Source: Gemmatimonadota bacterium
GTDB lineage: Bacteria; Gemmatimonadota; Gemmatimonadetes; Longimicrobiales; Gaopeijiaceae
DNA length: 64,000 nucleotides
Assembly: GCA_028873595.1 (NCBI GenBank)
Contig: JAPPOV010000033.1
Location: 295,165-359,164 of the forward strand
Direction: 5' to 3'
Shown: one piece after another, positions 41,852-49,408 of the stretch
How positions within the stretch are numbered: the stretch's first letter is position 1
Layout: every line of letters starts with the position of its first letter
Notes under the pieces: generated by a model
Told to the model about the DNA's origin: nothing
Database searches by the model: none
What the model saw: the letters and a program-made list of their open reading frames with translations, nothing else
Made by a program: the position numbers and the translations under genes

Positions 41852-42496
41852 CGCCTCGTCCTCGACAGCCGCCTCCTGCAACCGAAAGACCGGGACGGCT
41901 GCGGCTGTCCCGACCACCGGTGCAACGATGTAGATCCAGACGTTCATCAGCGAGCCATCGGCCATCATCGATTCTACCATGAGTGGTCCGATCCCCACCG
42001 CAGGATTGAACGCCGCGCCCGAGACGTCGCCGACGGCGAAGATCCCCGCGGTCACAGTGAAGCCGATCGCGATTCCGTAGTACGCATTTCCTCGAGCGTG
42101 CTTGGCCATCGCCACGTTCAGGATGACGAGCATCAACAGGAATGAGAACAGGATCTCGGCCAGCAGGATGTGGGTCAGGCTGTATCCGGGACCCGGGGTA
42201 GGCGCAAAAGGCTCGGCTGCAATGAAATGAACGGATGTCGCCGCAAGCCACGAGCCGAAGATCTGTGCCGCGATGTAGGGCGCGACCTCCCGGCGTTCGA
42301 TACCCCCCGCCATGAGGAAGCCAACGGTGACGGCCGGGTTGTAGTGCGCACCCGATACGTGTCCGCCCATGTACACGACAGCCGTCAGGCCCAGTCCGAT
42401 GGCGACGGGGGCCATCACGTGACCGGCCGTTACGCTCATGGCGATCGTAAAGACGAGAAAGAAGGTCCCGACGACCTCTGTGACGTAGCGACCCAT
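41846..42496 (-). CDS. MIP/aquaporin-family channel with non-canonical second NPA motif
   Basis: 216 aa from the ATG at 42496. The open frame extends to 42676 but that part is not MIP-like and would overlap the divergent gene. Six helices and two half-helices are expected. First motif S-G-A-H-Y-N-P-A-V-T (NPA 53-55); second motif S-G-A-A-F-N-P-A-V-G (NPA 164-166) followed by Val167. In water and glycerol channels this position is the Arg of the selectivity filter, so permeability probably differs. It passes neutral small molecules across the inner membrane; the solute is unknown. Confidence 0.88.
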   Translation of the reverse strand: MGRYVTEVVGTFFLVFTIAMSVTAGHVMAPVAIGLGLTAVVYMGGHVSGAHYNPAVTVGFLMAGGIERREVAPYIAAQIFGSWLAATSVHFIAAEPFAPTPGPGYSLTHILLAEILFSFLLMLVILNVAMAKHARGNAYYGIAIGFTVTAGIFAVGDVSGAAFNPAVGIGPLMVESMMADGSLMNVWIYIVAPVVGTAAAVPVFRLQEAAVEDEAD

Positions 42497-42657
42497 AGCT
42501 CGCTCTAGGTGGGCACGGTCTGCGCTCGTTGTCGGCCCATCGCTGGCGCGCGAGGGTCTCGGACGCGTGCAGTTTGAATAGCAGGCAATCCCACCACAAG
42601 TTAGAACGTCTATGCGTGCAGTACTGACGCTCCACACCATGACCTTGGAGTCACCTG

Positions 42658-43872
42658 ATGGTTCGATCGCCGTCACGGAGAGCGATGCTTGCCGCGCTCA
42701 TGCTCGTCACCACCACGCTCGTCGCATGCGGGAGTGGGGATGCCGCTTCCGGTGATGCTGGAGGGGACGGTGGCTCCGTCTCGCTTGGATCCCCGGACGT
42801 ATCATTTCCTGACGATTTCGGCGCGATTCAAACGGCCCTTGAACGTGCCGATGGAACCGTTCTGGTCGCTGATCCGCTGGGTGGTGCTCTCTATGCGATC
42901 GACATGAGCGCTGGAACGCGCGAGCAGATCGGCCAGGAAGGGCAGGGACCTGAGGAATATCGGCAGCCTGACGCGGTGTGGAGATTGCCGGGTGACTCCA
43001 CTCTTCTGGTCGATCTCGGCAACGGGCGCATGGTCTCGCTCGGTCCGGACCTCGAATTCGGCCCAACCGGCCCGCTCTCTGCGGGTGATCCGCGGTCGGG
43101 GCTCACGATCGCTATTCCGGAAGCAGTCGACGGAAATGGTGATGTCTACGCCCGTTCCATGGGCGGTGGTATGGGCGGTGAGCGACCGGACTCTGGTGCC
43201 GTATTACGGATTGCGCGGGGCACGCTCGAGGTCGATACCGTGGCGATGTTCAAGCTGCCTGAAGTGACGATCACCGAGTCTGGGAGTGGGGACAACCGCA
43301 ATGTTTCGATGAGCCTGATCCCGCTGTCGGCTCAGGATGCATGGGGTGTCGCGCAGGACGGGTCGATCGTCCTGGCCCGATCCGGTGATTACCACGTGGA
43401 GTGGATCAGCATCGACGGTTCTGTCACAGTCGGATCCTCGGTGCCGTACGAGAGCGTTGCGATCGGAATGGACGAGAAACGCGAGTGGGCCCGCTCTCAG
43501 GCGGAGACGGGCGGGGGTATCAGCATCCAGGTGATGATGGACAACGGTGCTCTCACGACCAGCTTTGGCCGAGGCGGGGGCGGGCGTGACGAGGATGCGG
43601 ACTTGGACCAGTATACGTGGCCGGAAGCCAAGCCACCGTTCTATGGGACACGGATCCTCATCGATCCGCAGGATCGAGCATGGGTTCGGCGGCACGTCGA
43701 CGCGGGTGAGCCGAGCACATACGACGTGTTCAATCGTGACGGTGCCCGGGTCGCGACGTACACACTGCCGTTTCGCAGCCGTGTGGTCTCGTTCGGGCCC
43801 TCCGGCGTGTACGTCGCGTCACTCGACGATTTCGACCTCAACTACCTTCACCGCTACGCGATGCCAATGTAG
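42658..43872 (+). CDS. Six-bladed beta-propeller-type lipoprotein
   Basis: 404 aa. Lipoprotein signal 1-24 (T-T-T-L-V-A-C lipobox, Cys24) followed by a Gly/Ala/Asp-rich linker (25-42) and a propeller: TVLVADPLGGALYAID, TREQIGQEGQGPEEYRQPDA (a 6-bladed propeller hallmark), STLLVDLGNGRMV and V-S-F-G-P-S-G-V-Y-V near the end. A glycine-rich insert (about 298-310) interrupts a blade. Envelope-anchored, ligand unknown. Divergent from the aquaporin gene with a 161-bp promoter gap. Confidence 0.8.
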   Translation: MVRSPSRRAMLAALMLVTTTLVACGSGDAASGDAGGDGGSVSLGSPDVSFPDDFGAIQTALERADGTVLVADPLGGALYAIDMSAGTREQIGQEGQGPEEYRQPDAVWRLPGDSTLLVDLGNGRMVSLGPDLEFGPTGPLSAGDPRSGLTIAIPEAVDGNGDVYARSMGGGMGGERPDSGAVLRIARGTLEVDTVAMFKLPEVTITESGSGDNRNVSMSLIPLSAQDAWGVAQDGSIVLARSGDYHVEWISIDGSVTVGSSVPYESVAIGMDEKREWARSQAETGGGISIQVMMDNGALTTSFGRGGGGRDEDADLDQYTWPEAKPPFYGTRILIDPQDRAWVRRHVDAGEPSTYDVFNRDGARVATYTLPFRSRVVSFGPSGVYVASLDDFDLNYLHRYAMPM

Positions 43873-43883
43873 GCGCGCAAACC

Positions 43884-43907
43884 ACCGCCCGGGCATAGCC
43901 GGGCGGT
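43884..43907. terminator. GC-rich stem-loop between convergent genes
   Basis: Perfect 9-bp arms ACCGCCCGG/CCGGGCGGT with a 6-nt loop lie 12 bp after the propeller gene stop. No clear U tract on the plus strand; on the minus strand GGTTTG follows. It is a plausible terminator for the plus-strand gene. Confidence 0.55.
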
Positions 43908-43992
43908 CTATGCTTCGTGCGTGGTGGGCCGTCTCCGGTCTTCGGGGCCTGAGTACTGCGTAAGGTTCGTGAGTGCCTGTGGACCATCTCTG

Positions 43993-45267
43993 TCAGCGGA
44001 CCGGCTGTCCCGCGACGTAGACCTGCTCGAGACTTCTCGTGTTCTCGAGATCCTCGAGGGGATCCTCGGTCAGGACCATGAAATCGGCCCACATGCCGGG
44101 GGCGAGTACCCCTCGGTCTCCAAGTTCGAGGCATGAGGCGGCGACACTGGTCGCACTCATCAGAACTTGCTCCGGAGTCATGCCCGCGTGGCCCATCATC
44201 CACAGTTCCATGTGCTCGAAGTAGCCGGGGAACCGGCCGCCGGGCCCTGAGTCCGTGCCCATCGCGACCTGAAGGCCGGCGTCGGAGACCGCTTTCACGT
44301 TCCGCAGAGCCACGTCCAGCCCGTCCCGATACCCGGCCGCCGTGGGGCTCGCCGCCATCCGTTGCATGAAGGCAGGCTCTGAGACACGGGCGACCTCAGC
44401 GGCGTTGGCGTGCTTTGTGAAGAACGGGTCATCGAAGAAGTCGGGCCGCTCCCCATAGACGAAGGTGCTGACTTCACGAGTCAGCGTCGGTACGTAACAG
44501 ACCCCTGTTTCTCGAAGCATACGAAGAAATTCCTCGTCTACGTCGACGTCCCGGACGGAATGGGCGACCATCGAGGTTCCCATGTCGAGCAGGCGTTTCC
44601 CATCGTCGAGGTAGAAGAGGTGGGTAGCGAGCCGGAGGTCGTTCTCCGCCGCAACGTCGAGCACGGCCTGGACGGCTTCCCATGGCATCTTGGTACCCGT
44701 GCCGAGATTGTCGTCGACGCGGAGTTTCAGCCAATCGACACCGGCATCGGCGTTGGTTTGTGCATCTGCGCGGGCCTGCTCCGGATTCGAGGCAGTGACG
44801 ACGGGGCCCGCGGCGAAAAGGCGCGCTCTCGGATCGTGAGGTGTTGCGGCGTCTCGTGCCTCCAGGACAGCCTCGTTGTCGCCGAGGCTGTTTACCGTCG
44901 TGACACCATAGGTGGCGAAAAGCTCGAGGTCTCCTCGTACGCGCTCGACGTCGTCGACAATCGACTCCTCCGCCCACAATCCACTCACATGACCGTGCGC
45001 GTTGACCAAGCCGGGTACGATATGCCTCCCGGACAGGTCGATCGTCTCGACAACCTCGACGCCCTCGGGAACCGAGCCGTCGGATGACATCCCTACGATG
45101 CGCCCGTCCCGGACGAAGAGCGTGGTGTTGGCCTGCGCGGGGCTTCCCGTGCCGTCCCAGACGGTCGCGCCTGTGAAGGCGGTCGTCGGCGCACCGGCAC
45201 GGGGAGAGGAGCATGCTGTGCAGAGCGCCAGCGCGGTCAGGAGGGGAAGAACTCGTTTCGTATTCAT
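43993..45267 (-). CDS. Amidohydrolase lipoprotein
   Basis: 424 aa. Lipoprotein signal with lipobox T-A-C (Cys19). Amidohydrolase layout: small beta-domain (about 30-80), then the metal motif V-N-A-H-G-H (His91, His93), L-A-T-H-L-F (about 208-213), A-H-S-V-R-D-V-D (about 233-240), A-M-G-T-D-S-G-P (Asp near residue 328) and a closing D-F-M-V-L-T-E-D-P-L. The H-x-H, late His and Asp residues form the binuclear or mononuclear metal site of imidazolonepropionase/prolidase-like hydrolases. It acts in the periplasm; substrate unknown. It is divergent from the first PSCyt cassette, with 225 bp between. Confidence 0.9.
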   Translation of the reverse strand: MNTKRVLPLLTALALCTACSSPRAGAPTTAFTGATVWDGTGSPAQANTTLFVRDGRIVGMSSDGSVPEGVEVVETIDLSGRHIVPGLVNAHGHVSGLWAEESIVDDVERVRGDLELFATYGVTTVNSLGDNEAVLEARDAATPHDPRARLFAAGPVVTASNPEQARADAQTNADAGVDWLKLRVDDNLGTGTKMPWEAVQAVLDVAAENDLRLATHLFYLDDGKRLLDMGTSMVAHSVRDVDVDEEFLRMLRETGVCYVPTLTREVSTFVYGERPDFFDDPFFTKHANAAEVARVSEPAFMQRMAASPTAAGYRDGLDVALRNVKAVSDAGLQVAMGTDSGPGGRFPGYFEHMELWMMGHAGMTPEQVLMSATSVAASCLELGDRGVLAPGMWADFMVLTEDPLEDLENTRSLEQVYVAGQPVR

Positions 45268-45492
45268 GACGGAGGGTACGAAGGTGTCGGACCTCTAGCA
45301 AAAGCGGAGCCGAATACAGGGATCGGCTGACTTTAGCGACATGGTGCGAGCCTCGTACAAACTGCTGGCCGAGGCTCTGAATTCGGCGTACTATAAACCA
45401 TTCGTCTGCTGCCGGAATCCCTTGCAGGACGGGGTTTTCTCGCCCGGGTGCACTGGTTTCGGGCCGACGCACAAACCCGGGGTTCGATTCAC

Positions 45493-47958
45493 ATGAAGAC
45501 GCTGGCCGTTTCGACGACGCTGATGGGCGTACTGTTCATCGTGTCGGGCGCGCGCCTGCCGGATGTGCCGGTTCGCTCACCGCGCGCGGTCGGAGGAACG
45601 GTCGCAGAGTCTGCTGGCGCCCGGGTCTCCAACGACCGGGTTGCTCAGGATCAGGCCCTCATTGACGAGTATTGCGTCCGCTGCCACAGCGAGCGTCGAC
45701 TGCGTGGAAACCTCTCTCTGGAGAACTTCGACGTCTCGGCACCGCACCAGTCACCGGCGACGGCCGAGAAGATGATCGTGAAGCTTCGGGCCGGCATGAT
45801 GCCTCCACCGGGTGCGGCCCGGCCCGAGGAGTCGGCTCTCACGGAGCTTGTCGAGGGCCTCGAAGCGAGGATGGATCGGGCGGCCGAAGAGCGTCGCGAA
45901 CCAGGCGGGCGAACCTTCCAGCGGTTGAACCGTGCTGAATACGCCGGATCGATCGAGTCTCTTCTCGGACTGGCGATCGATCCGGCCAACTATCTCCCTC
46001 TCGACACCAAGAGCGAGAATTTCGACAACATTGCCGACGTTCAGATGCTGTCACCCACGCTGCTCGATGCGTACCTGACGGCAGCGGCCGATATCGCCCG
46101 CCTGGCAGTCGGGGATCTCGAGGCCGGTAATCGGGAGCACACCTACACGGTCTCCGGATACACGTCTCAGGCGAGTCGGGTGGACGGGGCGCCCTTCGGA
46201 ACGCGTGGTGGCACCTCTGTGGTGCACAACTTCCCGGCCGACGGTGACTACGTGTTCACCATCGTCTTTGAGCACACTACGACCGGCGCGGGCTTCGCGG
46301 GTCAGCTGGCCCGTGATGAGCAAGTGGAGATCTCGATCGACGGGGAGCGGGTAGCGCTGATCGATGTCGACACCTGGCTGTCGTACTCCGATTCGTGGGG
46401 CATCACGATGCGGACGGATCCGATTGCGGTGCGGGCCGGTCCTCGTCGCGTCACCGCTGCCTTCCTGACGACTGCGGAGGGGCCGGCTGAAGACCTGCTC
46501 TCTCCTCACGACTGGTCGATCGCGGACCGCCACACCGGGATGAGTGGGTATGGTCTGACACTCCTGCCGCATCTTCGTGACCTCGTCATCGGCGGACCGA
46601 CGCGCGTCACCGGAGTGTCCGATCACCCTGTTCGGGAACGGCTCTTTTCCTGCCGCCCGACCGAAGCATCCGAGGAACGCCCGTGTGCGGAGCAGATCAT
46701 CCGGGACGTCGCGTCCGACGCGTACCGACGTCCGCTCGAGCCTCGAGACGTCGAGGGTCTTCTGGGGTTCTACGACGAGGGGGCGGCCGAGGGTGGGTTC
46801 GAGATCGGTGTGCGTACGGCGCTTCAGGCGATCCTCGCGAGCCCGCACTTCGTCTTCCGATTCGAGCGGGGGCAGCGCTCCGTTCATGACGGTGCATACC
46901 AGATCAGCGATCATGCGCTGGCGTCCCGCCTCTCGTTCTTCCTCTGGGCCCTCCCGCCCGACGAGGAATTGCGTACGCTCGCCGGGGAGGGCCGACTCTC
47001 GGATGATGGTGTCCTGCGCGACCAGGTCCGTCGCATGCTCGCCGATCCTCGGTCGGAGGCCCTCGGATCCCGCTTCGCCGGCCAGTGGCTTCGCCTTCAG
47101 GATCTCGACAAGGTTCACCCGGACTCCTACTGGTTCCCCGATTATGACCAGCAGCTCGCCGACGCGATGCGCTCGGAAACAGAGCTGTTCTTCACGAACC
47201 TGGTCCGTGAGGACCGGTCGATTCTCGATCTGTACACGGCCGATTATTCGTTCGTGAACGAGCGGCTCGCCGATCATTACGACATGGATGGCGTTCGTGG
47301 CGACACGTTCCGTCGAGTCCGTTATCCTGACGATCGTCGACGTGGCCTCCTCGGGCACGGAAGCGTCCTCACTCTGACCTCCCACGCGGATCGGACATCT
47401 CCTGTGCTGCGAGGAAAGTGGGTTATGGAAGTGCTCATGGGCACTCCGCCGCCGCCACCTCCTCCAGGTGTGCCGGATCTCGAAGAGACCGAGGGGTCGA
47501 TGGGTGGCCGTGCGCTCAGCACGCGAGAGCGGATGGAGGCTCACCGGGCCAACCCGACATGCAATTCGTGCCACCGCTTTATCGACCCGATTGGTCTCGC
47601 TCTTGATAGCTACGACGTGACGGGTCGTTGGCGCATCCGCGAGCACGGGGCCCCGATCGACACGCGGGGTGAGCTGTACGACGGGACCCCGATCGATGCG
47701 CCCGGGGCTCTCATCGACGCGCTGCTTCGGCGCCCTGAGCCGCTCCTGCGGACCTTCACGGCGAACCTGATGGCGTATGGACTCGGTCGCCGTGTCGAAT
47801 ACGCAGACCAACCCGCCGTTCGCGCGATCGTGCGTGATGCGGCCGAAGCCGACTACCGCGTATCGAGTTTCGTGCTCGGCGTGGTCATGAGCGATGCCTT
47901 TCGCATGCAGTCCGCGGAGACCATCGCAGCGGAAACGTTCAGTCGTGCTGGAGGATAG
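45493..47958 (+). CDS. Exported PSCyt/DUF1592-family di-haem-motif protein, paralogue A
   Basis: 821 aa from the ATG at 45493 (a GTG at 45448 is the alternative). A signal peptide covers about 1-22. First haem motif C-V-R-C-H at 61-65, followed by RRLRGNLSLENFD and KLRAGMMPPPG. DUF1587-like block F-Q-R-L-N-R-A-E-Y-A-G-S-I-E-S-L-L-G near 145, then a carbohydrate-binding-like beta region (about 220-340), DUF1595 (P-C-A-E-Q-I-I-R-D near 395), DUF1592 and DUF1588 (ARFGEE-like E-R-L-A-D-H-Y and a Pro run at about 650-657), a second motif C-N-S-C-H at 690-694, and DUF1585. Planctomycete-type cytochromes of this family act in the periplasm; electron partners are unknown. First gene of the A-B operon. 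Confidence 0.9.
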   Translation: MKTLAVSTTLMGVLFIVSGARLPDVPVRSPRAVGGTVAESAGARVSNDRVAQDQALIDEYCVRCHSERRLRGNLSLENFDVSAPHQSPATAEKMIVKLRAGMMPPPGAARPEESALTELVEGLEARMDRAAEERREPGGRTFQRLNRAEYAGSIESLLGLAIDPANYLPLDTKSENFDNIADVQMLSPTLLDAYLTAAADIARLAVGDLEAGNREHTYTVSGYTSQASRVDGAPFGTRGGTSVVHNFPADGDYVFTIVFEHTTTGAGFAGQLARDEQVEISIDGERVALIDVDTWLSYSDSWGITMRTDPIAVRAGPRRVTAAFLTTAEGPAEDLLSPHDWSIADRHTGMSGYGLTLLPHLRDLVIGGPTRVTGVSDHPVRERLFSCRPTEASEERPCAEQIIRDVASDAYRRPLEPRDVEGLLGFYDEGAAEGGFEIGVRTALQAILASPHFVFRFERGQRSVHDGAYQISDHALASRLSFFLWALPPDEELRTLAGEGRLSDDGVLRDQVRRMLADPRSEALGSRFAGQWLRLQDLDKVHPDSYWFPDYDQQLADAMRSETELFFTNLVREDRSILDLYTADYSFVNERLADHYDMDGVRGDTFRRVRYPDDRRRGLLGHGSVLTLTSHADRTSPVLRGKWVMEVLMGTPPPPPPPGVPDLEETEGSMGGRALSTRERMEAHRANPTCNSCHRFIDPIGLALDSYDVTGRWRIREHGAPIDTRGELYDGTPIDAPGALIDALLRRPEPLLRTFTANLMAYGLGRRVEYADQPAVRAIVRDAAEADYRVSSFVLGVVMSDAFRMQSAETIAAETFSRAGG

Positions 47959-47982
47959 AAGATCCCTCAAGGGACAAGAACC

Positions 47983-49389
47983 ATGAATGTGATCACTGGA
48001 AACCACATCGAGCGACGAACCTTCCTCAAGGGGATGGGCAGCACTGTCGCGCTCCCGTTCCTGGACGCGATGATCCCCGCGGGCCGGATGGCCGCCGGCG
48101 CGATCGACGACCCGACCCGCTTTGTCGCGATCGAACTCGTGCACGGAGCCGCGGGGTGCAGTGAATGGGGTGCGAGCCAGAACCTCTGGGATCCGGCGCA
48201 GGTCGGACGCGACTTCGACCTGGCCCCCAGCGCGCTGAGGCCCCTCGAGGAATGGCGAAAGTGGATGACCATCGTCAGCAACACGGACGTCCGCATGGCG
48301 GAGGCGTTCGAAGCCAACGAGATCGGCGGGGATCACTTCCGTTCGAGCGCTGTCTTCCTGACGCAGTCGCACCCCAAGCAGACACGGGGCTCGGACGTCT
48401 TTGCGGGAACTTCGATGGATCAGATCTACGCTCGGCGCTTCGGACAGGACACTCCGATCCCGAGCATGCAGCTCTGCATCGAGCCGGTTGATCAGTCCGG
48501 TGGGTGTGCGTACGGCTACTCCTGTGTCTACACCGACACAATCAGTTGGGCGTCACCCACAGAGCCGCTTCCCATGATCCGCGATCCACGTGTCGTCTTC
48601 AACATGCTCTTCGGGGCTGGCAGCACATCGGAGGATCGGGCTGCACGCCGACGCACGAACAGTAGCATCCTCGACTGGATCACGGGCGAGATCGCCCACC
48701 TGAAACGGGAACTCGGGCCGAACGACATGCAGAGGCTCGACCGCTACCTCGACAACGTACGGGAGATCGAGCGGCGGATTCAGGCGGTCGAGGCGCAGAA
48801 CTCGACCGGCGAAGAGCGTCAACTTCCGGGGGCGCCGGCGGGTGTGCCGGACTCATTCGAGGAGCACATGCGTCTCATGTTCGATCTGCAGGCGCTTGCC
48901 TTCGCTTCGGACATGACGCGGGTCTTCTCATTCAAGACGGGACGCGATGCTTCTGGCCGGGTTTATCCGGAAAGTGGCACGGATCGCCCGTTCCACCCGG
49001 CATCGCATCACGGCGGTCGTGAGGAGGCGATTCTCGATTTTCAGAAGATCAACGAGTACCACGTGAGCATGCTTCCGTACTTCCTCGAGCGGCTCCAATC
49101 TCTGGACGAGGGCGATACGGACCTGCTCGAGAAGACGATGATCGTCTTCGGCTCACCCATGGCAGACGGAAATGTCCACAACCATCGACGCTGCCCGCTT
49201 GTCCTGTTGGGTGGAGCGAATGGTCAGTTGGAGGGTGGCCTCCATCTCAAGGCTCCGGATGGTACACCGATGGCGAATGTCATGCTGACGCTGATGCACA
49301 AGCTCGGTATGGAGGACATGCGAAGCTTCGGTGACAGCACAGGTGACTTCTCGCTGACGCTGCCGTACTCGGCCGCGTCGGCGGGCTGA
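47983..49389 (+). CDS. DUF1552 protein with twin-arginine signal, paralogue A
   Basis: 468 aa. Tat-like N-terminus E-R-R-T-F-L-K-G (9-16) with a hydrophobic stretch and cleavage region A-G-R-M. DUF1552 body includes F-V-A-I-E-L-V-H-G, NTDVRMAEAFEANEIGGDHF, QSHPKQT, P-S-M-Q-L-C-I-E and PFHPASHHGGREEAI near residues 330-344, whose His residues could bind metal. The protein is folded before export, consistent with cofactor loading in the cytoplasm. DUF1552 genes usually sit beside DUF1592-family genes; no activity is known. It follows its PSCyt partner by 24 bp and precedes paralogue B by 19 bp. Confidence 0.9.
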   Translation: MNVITGNHIERRTFLKGMGSTVALPFLDAMIPAGRMAAGAIDDPTRFVAIELVHGAAGCSEWGASQNLWDPAQVGRDFDLAPSALRPLEEWRKWMTIVSNTDVRMAEAFEANEIGGDHFRSSAVFLTQSHPKQTRGSDVFAGTSMDQIYARRFGQDTPIPSMQLCIEPVDQSGGCAYGYSCVYTDTISWASPTEPLPMIRDPRVVFNMLFGAGSTSEDRAARRRTNSSILDWITGEIAHLKRELGPNDMQRLDRYLDNVREIERRIQAVEAQNSTGEERQLPGAPAGVPDSFEEHMRLMFDLQALAFASDMTRVFSFKTGRDASGRVYPESGTDRPFHPASHHGGREEAILDFQKINEYHVSMLPYFLERLQSLDEGDTDLLEKTMIVFGSPMADGNVHNHRRCPLVLLGGANGQLEGGLHLKAPDGTPMANVMLTLMHKLGMEDMRSFGDSTGDFSLTLPYSAASAG

Positions 49390-49408
49390 CGCCGATACGA
49401 GGAACGAC

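Noticed and set aside
46051-48372. 773-codon open frame antisense to PSCyt-A and DUF1552-A
   Set aside because: Same shadow behaviour; similar antisense frames appear opposite the paralogues only because the sense sequences are related.
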